A DNA stretch of 33,669 nt from CALAED01 sp937891035 (lineage in GTDB: Bacteria; Actinomycetota; Actinomycetes; Streptosporangiales; Streptosporangiaceae), in the NCBI GenBank assembly GCA_035642125.1, contig DASQSZ010000501.1, positions 1 to 33,669 of the forward strand. Reading direction: 5' to 3'. Below are positions 7,904 to 15,562 of this stretch, piece by piece. Below the pieces are notes generated by a model, which was not told the origin of the DNA, did no database searches, and saw only the letters and a list, made by a program, of their open reading frames with translations. Both the position numbers and the translations under genes were made by a program. The first letter of the stretch is position 1; the number at the start of each line of letters is the position of its first letter.

Positions 7904-8620
7904 CTACTCCGCGCCGGTGATCGACAAGGTGCGCAGGCGAAGGCCGGCCAGCGCCGTGCCGCCGACCGTCACGATGACGAGGAGCGTCACGGCGATGCCC
8001 AGCGACACCTCCGACGTCACCGCCGTCGCCGACGTGAGCGAGTCGGTCACCGATGTGGCCCACTGCAGGATCGACAGCTTTCTGGCCCCGGGTGCGACGT
8101 TGCCGATCAGCACCTCCCACACCAGCGCGTACAGCAGACCGATGGTGACCGCGAACCGGCTGACCACGGCCAGCGCCACGAACACCGCGCAGTAGGCCAT
8201 GCCGCCGACGAACACCCCCACGGTGAACGCGAACGCCAGCTGGGCGGTGACCCCCGACATGATCAGCCCGGCGAGCAGCGTGGGTGCCACGGCGAAGAGC
8301 ACGATGAGCGCCATCGCCACCAGCAGCTTGGTCGTCGTGATCACCGGCCGCGGGATCGGCTTGGTCAGGATGTACATGATCTGGCCGTCGTCGATCTCCG
8401 GCCCGATCACGCCGGTGCCCGCGATCAGGGCCAGCAGTGGCAGCAGCGCGCCCAGCGCGAACCGCTGCAGCACCGCCGTCGACGAGGACAGGTCGTTGTA
8501 GCCCGTGGCCGTCAGCGTGATGGCCAGCAGCAGCAAGATCACCGGTAGGGCGAGGAGCAGCAGCGCTCGTCGGCGCCCGAGCATCCCGCGGAAGGTGATG
8601 TAGGCGATGGTCGCGTTCAT
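7904..8620 (-). CDS. ABC-2 type transporter permease
   Basis: This is a 238-residue, strongly hydrophobic protein with about six transmembrane stretches, including LLLLALPVILLLLAITLT, ALGALLPLLALIAGTGVIG and the final ISLGIAV-like helix. The central segment GPEIDDGQIMYILTKPIPRP is the cytoplasmic motif typical of ABC-2 (NatB/CcmB-like) permeases. It is the last gene of the four-gene ABC cluster and presumably pairs with the ATPase ending at 8787. The ATG at 8620 overlaps the TGA of a 57-codon ORF that fills the gap after the ATPase. Substrate unknown. Confidence 0.88.
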   Translation of the reverse strand: MNATIAYITFRGMLGRRRALLLLALPVILLLLAITLTATGYNDLSSSTAVLQRFALGALLPLLALIAGTGVIGPEIDDGQIMYILTKPIPRPVITTTKLLVAMALIVLFAVAPTLLAGLIMSGVTAQLAFAFTVGVFVGGMAYCAVFVALAVVSRFAVTIGLLYALVWEVLIGNVAPGARKLSILQWATSVTDSLTSATAVTSEVSLGIAVTLLVIVTVGGTALAGLRLRTLSITGAE

Positions 8621-8790
8621 CGGTCGCTCATCCTCGCAGTGCGTCCCGTCCGGGCGGCCGCCCGGAGGGCCGCGGCGGTCGGCGGGGTTTGGTCGGTGGG
8701 GAAACGCGGGGGCCGGACGGGCGGCCACGCCCGGGCCGGCCGGCTCGGCTCGGCGCCGCGTCCTTCGCCCAGCGCGGGTCGCCGGCTCAC
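8617..8790 (-). CDS. candidate small ORF bridging ABC ATPase and permease
   Basis: The GTG at 8790 overlaps the stop of the upstream ATPase (GTGA), and the TGA at 8617-8619 overlaps the ATG of the downstream permease (ATGA). It encodes 57 residues rich in Arg, Pro and Ala (VSRRPALGEGRGAEPS at the start, TARMSDR at the end). By hand count 49 of 57 third positions are G or C, but all positions are GC-rich here. It has no ribosome site of its own and no recognisable domain. It may be a translation-coupling ORF or a chance opening. Confidence 0.3.
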   Translation of the reverse strand: MSRRPALGEGRGAEPSRPARAWPPVRPPRFPTDQTPPTAAALRAAARTGRTARMSDR

Positions 8791-9698
8791 GGGGCCACCA
8801 GGTAGGAAAAGACGCTTTCCAGGGATTCGTCGGCCGGGGAGACCTCCCACAGGCGTACGTCCGCGTCCCGCGCCACCCGCGGCAGCAGCCAGGTGAAGCG
8901 GCGGAAGTCCACGGCCTCGACCCGCAGACCGCCGTCGGTGAGCTGCACGCTGCGTGCCGACCCGTCGGCGATGATGGCCGCGGCCAGCCGCCGGTCGTCC
9001 GCCGACCGAACGGCGAAGACGTGTGGCCGGTCGGTCATCAGTCGCCGGATGGCGCGAAAGTCGCCGGAGGCGGCGTGCCGGCCGGCCACCACCACCTCGA
9101 TGTGCCCGGCCAGCCGCTCGACCTCTTCGAGGATGTGAGAGCTGAACAGGATCGTGCGGCCCTCGGCGGCCATCCGGCGGATCAGGTCCATCAGCTGGAG
9201 CCGCTGCCGCGGGTCCATGCCGTTGAACGGCTCGTCGAGCAGCAGCACCGGCGGGTCGTGCACGAGCGCGGCGGCCATCTTGACGCGCTGCTTCATGCCT
9301 TTGGAGTACGTCCCGATCTGCCGGTCCTTGGCGTACTCCATCTCGACCAGCGCCAGCGCTCGCCGCGTCGCCGCGGCCGGGTCGGTCAGCTTGTGCAGCT
9401 TGGCCATGCACTCAACGAACTGCCAGCCGGTCAGGAACTCGTACGCGGTCTCCCGTTCAGGGACAAGGCCGATATGTCGATAGACATGCTGATTCGCCCA
9501 GATCCGCACCCCGTCGAGCGCGACGGTGCCGGACGAGGGGGCCAAGAATCCGCCCATCAGGTGAATGAGCGTCGACTTGCCGGCCCCGTTCGGCCCGAGC
9601 AGCCCGGTTACCCCAGGCCCGATGGTCATGGAGATGCCGTTGACCGCCACCACGTTCCCGTACCATCGCGAGACCTGATCCAGCCGCAGCTCGCTCAT
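8787..9698 (-). CDS. ABC transporter ATP-binding protein
   Basis: This 303-residue ATPase carries Walker A GPNGAGKST (about 35-43), the signature YSKGMKQ (131-137), Walker B VLLLDEP (151-157) followed by FNGMDP, and the switch-region SSHILEEVE. The C-terminal 90 residues form the accessory domain usual for ABC-2 exporters. It powers transport with an ABC-2 permease, most likely the one encoded at 7904-8620. The ATG has a GGAGGG-rich region upstream. It is the third large gene of a minus-strand ATPase-permease-ATPase-permease set. Confidence 0.95.
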   Translation of the reverse strand: MSELRLDQVSRWYGNVVAVNGISMTIGPGVTGLLGPNGAGKSTLIHLMGGFLAPSSGTVALDGVRIWANQHVYRHIGLVPERETAYEFLTGWQFVECMAKLHKLTDPAAATRRALALVEMEYAKDRQIGTYSKGMKQRVKMAAALVHDPPVLLLDEPFNGMDPRQRLQLMDLIRRMAAEGRTILFSSHILEEVERLAGHIEVVVAGRHAASGDFRAIRRLMTDRPHVFAVRSADDRRLAAAIIADGSARSVQLTDGGLRVEAVDFRRFTWLLPRVARDADVRLWEVSPADESLESVFSYLVAP

Positions 9699-9704
9699 CC
9701 CGCC

Positions 9705-9812
9705 CTACCCTCCGCTCACTCCCCGGCGCGCTGTCGGCGCCGGTTTCCCCTCGTCGCTCGTTCTTCGCTCCTCGCTCCAGCCGGCGCCGCGCGCATCGGA
9801 CTCGCTCATCAT
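9705..9812 (-). CDS. candidate small ORF between ABC permease and ATPase
   Basis: The ATG at 9812 overlaps the stop of the upstream permease (ATGA), and the TAG ends six bases before the ATG of the next ATPase. It encodes 35 residues beginning MMSESDARGAGWSEERR and ending PTARRGVSGG, highly charged and without a domain I recognise. Part of its sequence is a simple 7-bp repeat between palindromic arms, so the open frame could be accidental. It is listed because both cluster gaps contain an ORF with the same kind of junction. Confidence 0.3.
   Translation of the reverse strand: MMSESDARGAGWSEERRTSDEGKPAPTARRGVSGG
9735..9789. repeat. heptanucleotide repeats inside palindromic arms
   Basis: On the plus strand CGGCGCCGG (9735-9743) and CCGGCGCCG (9781-9789) are perfect inverted arms. 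Between them 9750-9777 holds four near-copies of a 7-bp unit (CTCGTCG, CTCGTTC, TTCGCTC, CTCGCTC). It occupies the gap between permease and ATPase genes. It could be a small interspersed repeat or an mRNA hairpin. Confidence 0.45.
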
Positions 9813-10726
9813 CGGAGCCCGGCCTTCCGGAAGCGGGCGTACAGAATGCCGACGGCCGCCACGATCAGCGCGGCGCAGGCGGCGGCGAACACCACTCCGC
9901 CGAATGGTCCCGGCGGCGGCTGCGGGGTCGAGGTCTCGGCGCCGAACAGTCGCACCTGCACGCCGTCCACCAGGTAAAAGGGGGTGAACAGGCCCGCCCA
10001 CCCGGAGATCGTGTACTTGCTCTGGGACTCGGCGATGCCCTGCACGATGGTCACGACGGTCAGGGAGACAAGGTAGACCGCGATGACGCTGGCCACGCCG
10101 AACCCGCGCCGCGGGGTGAAGGCCGCGACGACCAGCCCGAGCCCGCCCAGGACGAGCGCGAACAGCACGCACCCCGCCAGGCCTTCAAGGTAGTGGACGG
10201 TGTGCTCGCCGATGCCCGGCAGTTGGGGCGGCGGCGCCTCGCCCGGGTTCGGCTGCCTGGGCTCGCGGGTCGCCAGCGCGCCCGCGTACAGCAGCGTGAC
10301 GGGCGTCGCGAGCAGGATGAACAGGGCCGTCGCGAACGCACCGTACTTGGCAAGCACATAGTCGAACCGGCCGAGCGGCCGGGAGAAATACAACGGCACG
10401 ACGTTGAACCGCATCTCTCTCGACGCGATAACCGGCGACTGGGCGGCCAGGAAGATCGCGACGAGCGGCTGCAGGAACACCGCGTAGGCCGAGTAGCGGA
10501 TCAGCGCCCCGGGCTCCTTGGTCAGCGCCAGCGCGGCCACGCTGCCGACCGCGGGCAGCAGCATCGCGCCGAACAGCAGGAACGGCATGACCTTCGACTT
10601 GATGGGCCGGCCCAGGCCGAACGCGGCGCGCAGGTTGTGCACGAACAGGGAGCGGAGCACGTACGCCCGGCCGAGCCGTGGCCCGTCGTAATGCCGGTAG
10701 CCGATGTCGTGGATGGTGCTCGTCAT
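9809..10726 (-). CDS. ABC-2 type transporter permease
   Basis: This 305-residue membrane protein has about six hydrophobic helices (for example VMPFLLFGAMLLPAVGSVAA, AVFLQPLVAIFLAAQSPVIA, GVASVIAVYLVSLTVVTIV and a final FAAACAALIVAAVGILYARF). SREMRFNVVPLYFSRPLGR is the cytoplasmic motif characteristic of ABC-2 permeases. The chosen ATG at 10726 overlaps the stop of the preceding ATPase by 4 bp and has GAGGTG upstream, which argues for tight translational coupling and for these two being partners. Substrate unknown. Confidence 0.9.
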   Translation of the reverse strand: MTSTIHDIGYRHYDGPRLGRAYVLRSLFVHNLRAAFGLGRPIKSKVMPFLLFGAMLLPAVGSVAALALTKEPGALIRYSAYAVFLQPLVAIFLAAQSPVIASREMRFNVVPLYFSRPLGRFDYVLAKYGAFATALFILLATPVTLLYAGALATREPRQPNPGEAPPPQLPGIGEHTVHYLEGLAGCVLFALVLGGLGLVVAAFTPRRGFGVASVIAVYLVSLTVVTIVQGIAESQSKYTISGWAGLFTPFYLVDGVQVRLFGAETSTPQPPPGPFGGVVFAAACAALIVAAVGILYARFRKAGLR

Positions 10727-11616
10727 GTGGTGAACACCTCTTCGATGTGGTGACGGCGCTGTTCCATCCGGATCAGGCACAGGTCCATCTCGGCCACCGC
10801 GTCTCTGATGGCGTCGAACGTGCTCTCGCCCGCGATGTCGACCAGCAGGAACCGGCCTTCGGGACGGACCCGGAGACCGGTCTGCGCCAGCCGCATGCCG
10901 AGCTTTTCCGTGCCCTCGTCGACCTCGACGACCAGCACGCCGCTCGCCTCGGTGAACGACGCCACCGCCTGCGAGCGCAGCAGCCGGCCGCCGTCGATGA
11001 TCACCACGTGGTCGCAGATCCGCTCGAGCTCGCCCAGCAGATGGGAGGTGACCAGCACGCTGATGCCGAACTCGGCGCCGATCCGCCGGATGAGCCCAAG
11101 CATCTCGTCTCGGCCGGCCGGGTCGAGCCCGTTCGTAGGCTCGTCGAGGAAGACGAGTTGCGGATCGTGGACGAGAGCCTGCGCCAGCTTGACCCGCTGC
11201 CGCATCCCGGTCGAATAGCCCCCGATCGGGCGGTAGCGCTCCTCGTACAGGCCGACGTGGCGCAGAGTGTCGGCGGCCCGCTCCCGGGCCGCGGTGGCCG
11301 GCAACCCGGACATCCGGGCCATATGGACGACGAACTCGGTGGCCGGCATGTCGGGCGGCAGGCAGTCGTGCTCGGGCATGTAGCCCACGCGCTCTCTGAT
11401 CTGTCCGCCGTCGCCGGCGATGTCGAGACCCAGCACGGTGGCCTCGCCGCCGGTCGGCGCCAGCAGGCCCAGCAGAATCTTGATGAGCGTCGACTTGCCC
11501 GCCCCGTTTGCCCCGACGAGCCCCACGACTCCCGGCTCCACGCTCACCGTGAGCGCGTCCAGCGCGGTCACGCCAGGGAACGTCATCGTCAGACCCTGAG
11601 TGGCGATGATCGGCAT
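10723..11616 (-). CDS. ABC transporter ATP-binding protein
   Basis: This 297-residue ATPase is the first gene of the cluster. Walker A GANGAGKST lies at about 35-43, the Q-loop region at VGYMPEHDCL, the signature YSTGMRQ at 134-140, Walker B LVFLDEP with TNGLDP at 154-166, and TSHLLGELE gives the switch histidine. The C-terminal domain after about 220 is typical of ABC-2 export ATPases. It overlaps its permease gene by 4 bp. The divergent lipoprotein gene starts 160 bp away. Confidence 0.95.
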   Translation of the reverse strand: MPIIATQGLTMTFPGVTALDALTVSVEPGVVGLVGANGAGKSTLIKILLGLLAPTGGEATVLGLDIAGDGGQIRERVGYMPEHDCLPPDMPATEFVVHMARMSGLPATAARERAADTLRHVGLYEERYRPIGGYSTGMRQRVKLAQALVHDPQLVFLDEPTNGLDPAGRDEMLGLIRRIGAEFGISVLVTSHLLGELERICDHVVIIDGGRLLRSQAVASFTEASGVLVVEVDEGTEKLGMRLAQTGLRVRPEGRFLLVDIAGESTFDAIRDAVAEMDLCLIRMEQRRHHIEEVFTT

Positions 11617-11723
11617 ATTCCGAACCTAATGGAGCAACCGCTTCGGCGCCTCACTCTGAGGGGCTACCTCGGCTCTCCCTTCGCCCCTCCTTGCGAACGA
11701 GTGGCGGCTCCTCCATTCGCTTC

Positions 11724-11754
11724 TTTGCGATCTTGTACGGCATATCATCGCAAA
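11724..11754. promoter_or_regulatory. dyad symmetry, candidate operator
   Basis: TTTGCGAT (11724-11731) and ATCGCAAA (11747-11754) form a perfect 8-bp inverted repeat with a 15-bp spacer, in an AT-richer patch just upstream of the lipoprotein gene and within the divergent region shared with the ABC cluster. It lies 23 bp before the start codon, so it is more likely a protein-binding site or mRNA stem than a terminator. No regulator can be named. Confidence 0.35.
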
Positions 11755-11776
11755 AAACGCATATGGAGGATGATGC

Positions 11777-12454
11777 ATGGCCGGCATCCGCCGGGCGCTC
11801 GCCGCGGTGGCCGCGGCCGCCGCGATGGCCTTGACCGTCGGCTGTTCCGTCGCCCAGCCGATCGAGCAAGGGTCGCCCGCCGAGCGCCCGTCGGCGGGCG
11901 AGCACGATGACCGCGAGGTCGCCGCGGCCCGCGAGGACCTGGCCGACCTGCGCGTGGCCACGCCGGTCGGCGACGCCGGATATGACCGGGACCGCTTCGG
12001 CCCACGCTGGACGGACGCCGACCGCAACGGCTGCGATACTCGCAACGACGTCTTGGCCCGCGACCTCGACGACGTGACCAAGCGGGGCCGCTGCGTCGTG
12101 ATCGGTGGCCGGCTGGACGATCCGTACACCGGCCGGGACATGACGTTCACCAAGACCGAGGCCGCCGAGGTGCAGATCGACCACATCTACCCCTTGGCGC
12201 TCGCCTGGCGGATGGGCGCCGCCGGCTGGCCGGAAGACAAGCGCACGGACTTCGCCAACGACCGCGACAACCTGCTCGCGGTATGGGGGCGGGCGAACCA
12301 GCGGAAGGGCGACTCCGGCCCGGCCGAATGGCGGCCGCGAAGGGTCTACCAGTGCACCTACGCGATCAAGTTCGTGGACGTGTCCGCCGAATACGACCTC
12401 GCGGTCACCGGCGCCGACCACGCCGCCCTCGCCGGCATGCTGGATCGCTGCTGA
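11777..12454 (+). CDS. lipoprotein with HNH (DUF1524-type) nuclease domain
   Basis: This 225-residue protein starts at an ATG with GGAGG seven bases upstream. Residues 1-23 form a lipoprotein signal peptide with the cysteine at 23 (LTVGC). The rest resembles the HNH family found in the C-terminal part of GmrSD enzymes (DUF1524): EVQIDHIYPLALAW with the metal/base His136, then FANDRDNLLAVWGRANQRKG and GPAEWRP. Four further cysteines (86, 106, 193, 225) could pair as disulfides, fitting a surface location. It probably hydrolyses DNA outside the cytoplasm, for example for nutrient scavenging or competition, but this is inference. It converges on coaA. Confidence 0.88.
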   Translation: MAGIRRALAAVAAAAAMALTVGCSVAQPIEQGSPAERPSAGEHDDREVAAAREDLADLRVATPVGDAGYDRDRFGPRWTDADRNGCDTRNDVLARDLDDVTKRGRCVVIGGRLDDPYTGRDMTFTKTEAAEVQIDHIYPLALAWRMGAAGWPEDKRTDFANDRDNLLAVWGRANQRKGDSGPAEWRPRRVYQCTYAIKFVDVSAEYDLAVTGADHAALAGMLDRC

Positions 12455-12495
12455 CCGCGGCTGAAACTGCTGAAGCTGCTGACCGCTGCTGACCG
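12447..12495. repeat. three direct copies of an 11-mer at a convergent junction
   Basis: GCTGCTGACCG occurs at 12447-12457, 12475-12485 and 12485-12495. The first copy includes the last codons and stop of the nuclease lipoprotein gene. The repeats sit in the short gap before the coaA stop and look like local duplication of the gene end. No hairpin is evident. Confidence 0.5.
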
Positions 12496-12501
12496 AAGGC
12501 C

Positions 12502-13440
12502 TCAGATGCGGCGGAGGCGGACGCGCTGGACGCTGTGGTCGCGGGCCTTGTGCAGGACGAGGGTGGCGCGGGCGCGGGTCGGAAGGATGTTGGAGACCAG
12601 GTTGACCTCGTTGATGTCCCGCCAGACCTGGTGGGCGAAGGCCGCGACCTCGTCTTCGTCCAGCTGGGTGAACTGGTGGAAGTAGGACCGCGGGTCGGTG
12701 AAGGCGCCGCGCCACAGGGCGAAGATGCGGTCGACGAACCACTGCCTGACGTCCTCGACGCGGGCGTCGACGTAGATCGAAAAGTCGAAGTAGTCCGAGA
12801 TCGCCAGGGATCCGGCCGGCGGGGCCTGCAGGACGTTCAGGCCCTCGACGATGAGGACGTCGGGTCGCCTGACCACGTGGTCGGCGTCAGGGACGATGTC
12901 GTACGACAGATGGGAGTACACCGGGATCGCGATCTGTGCGGCGCCGGCCTTCATCGCCGCCACGAACCGCAGCAGGGCGCGCCGGTCATAGGACTCGGGG
13001 AAGCCCTTGCGGTCCATGATCCCGCGCTCGGCCAACGTCGCGTTCGAGTACAGGAAGCTGTCGGTGGTCACGAGCTCCACCCGCGGGTGGCCGGGCCACT
13101 GGGTGATGAGCGTGCGCAGCAGGCGTGAGGTGGTCGACTTGCCGACCGCGACGCTGCCGGCCACACCGATGATGAACGGGGTCGGCGGCACCGGCTCGGA
13201 CAGGAAGGCGCTGACCGTGTCGCGCAGCCGCCCGTCGGCGGCGGCGAACACGTTGAGCAGCCGGGACAGCGGCAGGTAGACCTCCTCGACCTCGGTGATG
13301 TCGATGGGGTCGCGCAGCCCGCGCAGCCTGTCGAGCTCGGCCGCGGTGAGGGCGAGCGGCATGCTTGCTCTCAGCGCCCGCCACGCCGCGCGGTCGAATT
13401 CGACGTACGGGCTGGGTACGTCGTCCCACGCGAGGCTCAT
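12502..13440 (-). CDS. coaA: type I pantothenate kinase
   Basis: CoaA phosphorylates pantothenate with ATP, the first and usually limiting step of CoA synthesis. The 312-residue protein shows the family pattern: SPYVEFDRAAWRALR near the N-terminus, P-loop GVAGSVAVGKST at 92-103, VELVTTDSFLYSN, DRKGFPESYD, YSHLSYDIVPD, DVLIVEGLNVLQ, and the C-terminal RATLVLHKARDHSV. The ATG at 13440 has GGGTG seven bases upstream. An in-frame GTG at 13449 is a less supported alternative. It is divergent from glmS, with 154 bp between them. Confidence 0.96.
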   Translation of the reverse strand: MSLAWDDVPSPYVEFDRAAWRALRASMPLALTAAELDRLRGLRDPIDITEVEEVYLPLSRLLNVFAAADGRLRDTVSAFLSEPVPPTPFIIGVAGSVAVGKSTTSRLLRTLITQWPGHPRVELVTTDSFLYSNATLAERGIMDRKGFPESYDRRALLRFVAAMKAGAAQIAIPVYSHLSYDIVPDADHVVRRPDVLIVEGLNVLQAPPAGSLAISDYFDFSIYVDARVEDVRQWFVDRIFALWRGAFTDPRSYFHQFTQLDEDEVAAFAHQVWRDINEVNLVSNILPTRARATLVLHKARDHSVQRVRLRRI

Positions 13441-13530
13441 GGCAGGCACCCAGGAAGCTTACGCAGAATTTCGGCCCCCGGCCGGGCCACCGGCCGAACG
13501 ACGAGCCGGTGCCGCCGAGATGAACATCCT

Positions 13531-13551
13531 GACGTACAGACAAGGTACGTC
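13531..13551. promoter_or_regulatory. dyad symmetry upstream of glmS, candidate operator
   Basis: GACGTAC (13531-13537) and GTACGTC (13545-13551) are perfect 7-bp inverted arms 7 bp apart, centred about 54 bp before the glmS ATG in the coaA-glmS divergent region. The half-site spacing suits a dimeric regulator bound over roughly two helical turns. It does not resemble the DasR site. No regulator is assigned. Confidence 0.4.
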
Positions 13552-13594
13552 GCCTGATGGATCCTCGAACGAGGCGAAAGATTAGCCTGGTCAC

Positions 13595-15439
13595 ATGTGT
13601 GGAATCGTTGGTTACGCAGGGTCACGGCCGGCCCTGCAGATCGTCATCGACGGCCTCGCCCGGCTCGAGTACCGGGGGTATGACTCGGCCGGCGTCGCCA
13701 TCGTCGCGGACGGCGAGGTGCGCGCGACGAGGCGGGCGGGCAAGCTCGGCAGGTTGCGCGAGGCCCTGGCCGCCGGCCCGGCGCCGGCGGGCGACATCGG
13801 CATCGGCCACACCAGATGGGCGACGCACGGTCCGCCGACCGATCGCAACGCCCATCCCCACCGGGACTGCACGGGGGCGATCGCCGTCGTCCACAACGGC
13901 ATCATCGAGAACTTCGCCACGCTGCGGGAGCGGCTGGAAAAAGATGGCCACATTCTTGCCTCTGATACCGATACCGAGGCCGTCGCCCACCTGCTCGAGG
14001 ACGCGATGGCCGGGCAACAGGATCTCACCGAGGCGATGCGGACCGTCTGCCGGCGGCTCGACGGCGCCTTCACGCTCGTCGCCGTGCACGCCGGGCAGCC
14101 CGACGTCGTCGTCGGGGCCCGCCGTAACTCGCCGCTCGTGGTCGGACGGGGCACCGGCGAGAACTTCCTGGCCAGCGACGTCGCCGCTTTCATCGAACAT
14201 ACCCGCGACGCGATCGAGCTGGGGCAGGACCAGGTGGTCGAGCTGCGCCGCGACGGCGTACGAGTGATCGACTTCGACGGACGGCCGGCGGACGTGAAGG
14301 AATATCACGTCGACTGGGACGTCTCGGCCGCGGAAAAGGGCGGTTACGACTACTTCATGCTCAAAGAGATCGCGGAGCAGCCGCAGGCCGTCGCCGACAC
14401 GCTGCTCGGCCGGGTGGGTATGGACGGCCGGCTGACCCTGGATGAGATGCGGCTGTCCGACGAGGAGCTCCGCGAGGTAGACAAGATCATCATCGTCGCG
14501 TGCGGGACGGCGTACCACGCCGGGCTCATCGCCAAGTACGCCATCGAGCACTGGGCGCAGCTGCCCTGCGAGGTCGAGCTGGCCAGCGAGTTCCGCTACC
14601 GTGACCCGATCTTGACCAGGACCACCCTGGTCATCGCGATCTCGCAGTCGGGCGAGACCATGGACACCCTGATGGCCGTCCGGCACGCGCGCGAGCAGCG
14701 CGCCCGCGTCCTCGGCATCTGTAATGTCAACGGCTCATCGATTCCGCGCGAATGCGACGGCGTGCTCTATACCCATGCCGGGCCGGAGATCGCGGTCGCC
14801 TCGACCAAGGCGTTCCTCACCCAGCTGGTGGCCGTCTACCTGGTCGCTCTCTACATCGCGCAGACCAGGGGCACCAAGTGGGCCGACGAGGTCTTCGCCG
14901 TCGTCCAGTTGCTCGCCGGCATGCCGGAGAAGGTGGAAAAGGTCCTCGAGACCATGGAGCCGGTCCGGGCGCTGGCCCGCTCGCTGGCGAGCGAAAAGTG
15001 CGTGTTGTTCCTCGGCCGGCACGTGGGCTACCCGGTGGCCCTTGAGGGAGCGCTCAAGCTCAAAGAGTTGGCCTACATGCACGCGGAGGGCTTCGCGGCC
15101 GGCGAGCTCAAACACGGCCCGATCGCCCTGATCGAGGAGAACCTGCCCGTCGTGGTCGTGGTGCCGCCGCGCGCCCGCGACGTGCTGCACGACAAGATCG
15201 TCTCCAACATCCAGGAGATCCGCGCCCGCGGCGCCCGTACGATCGTGATCGCCGAAGCCGGTGACGAGTCCGTCGTGGCGTACGCCGACACCCTGTTGCG
15301 CGTCCCCGCCGTGCCCACCTTGTTGCAGCCGCTCGTCACCACGGTTCCGCTCCAGGTGTTCGCCTGCGAACTCGCCACCGCCAAGGGCCATGACGTCGAC
15401 CAGCCGCGCAACCTCGCCAAATCCGTCACCGTCGAATAA
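13595..15439 (+). CDS. glmS: glutamine-fructose-6-phosphate aminotransferase (isomerizing)
   Basis: GlmS makes glucosamine-6-phosphate from fructose-6-phosphate and glutamine, the entry to amino-sugar and peptidoglycan synthesis. The 614-residue length is standard. The N-terminal Ntn amidotransferase domain begins MCGIVGYAG with Cys2 as nucleophile, and contains RLEYRGYDSAG, IGIGHTRWATHG and VVHNGIIEN. Two SIS isomerase domains follow (ACGTAYHAGLIAKY and ISQSGETMDTLMAVRHA; FLGRHVGYPVALEGALKLKE, EGFAAGELKHGPIALI). The C-terminus DQPRNLAKSVTVE is the conserved family tail. The ATG has only a weak ribosome site. Transcription probably ends at the strong hairpin 15481-15530. Confidence 0.97.
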   Translation: MCGIVGYAGSRPALQIVIDGLARLEYRGYDSAGVAIVADGEVRATRRAGKLGRLREALAAGPAPAGDIGIGHTRWATHGPPTDRNAHPHRDCTGAIAVVHNGIIENFATLRERLEKDGHILASDTDTEAVAHLLEDAMAGQQDLTEAMRTVCRRLDGAFTLVAVHAGQPDVVVGARRNSPLVVGRGTGENFLASDVAAFIEHTRDAIELGQDQVVELRRDGVRVIDFDGRPADVKEYHVDWDVSAAEKGGYDYFMLKEIAEQPQAVADTLLGRVGMDGRLTLDEMRLSDEELREVDKIIIVACGTAYHAGLIAKYAIEHWAQLPCEVELASEFRYRDPILTRTTLVIAISQSGETMDTLMAVRHAREQRARVLGICNVNGSSIPRECDGVLYTHAGPEIAVASTKAFLTQLVAVYLVALYIAQTRGTKWADEVFAVVQLLAGMPEKVEKVLETMEPVRALARSLASEKCVLFLGRHVGYPVALEGALKLKELAYMHAEGFAAGELKHGPIALIEENLPVVVVVPPRARDVLHDKIVSNIQEIRARGARTIVIAEAGDESVVAYADTLLRVPAVPTLLQPLVTTVPLQVFACELATAKGHDVDQPRNLAKSVTVE

Positions 15440-15480
15440 TCGCGATCGAGGATATGAGCGCTGGGAAGGACCGCGCACGA

Positions 15481-15530
15481 CGACGGGGTGCTGTCCGCGC
15501 GACGAATTCGACGCGAACAGCACCCCGTCG
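15481..15530. terminator. very strong hairpin downstream of glmS
   Basis: The arms 15481-15499 and 15512-15530 pair over 19 positions with one mismatch. The outer 14 bp (CGACGGGGTGCTGT with ACAGCACCCCGTCG) are perfect, and the inner CGCG/CGCG is also paired, around a 12-nt loop with GAATTC. It lies 41 bp after the glmS stop. In the other direction it follows the stop of the minus-strand small ORF by 32 bp, so it could terminate both transcripts. There is no U-run. Confidence 0.75.
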
Positions 15531-15562
15531 GTGGTGCGATATAAAAGACCGGGCGGGCCGGA

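Noticed and set aside
11651..12742. Minus-strand 363-codon frame opposite the nuclease lipoprotein
   Set aside because: The plus-strand gene has a perfect ribosome site, a lipoprotein signal and HNH motifs; the antisense product is Arg/Pro-rich without domains and runs into coaA.
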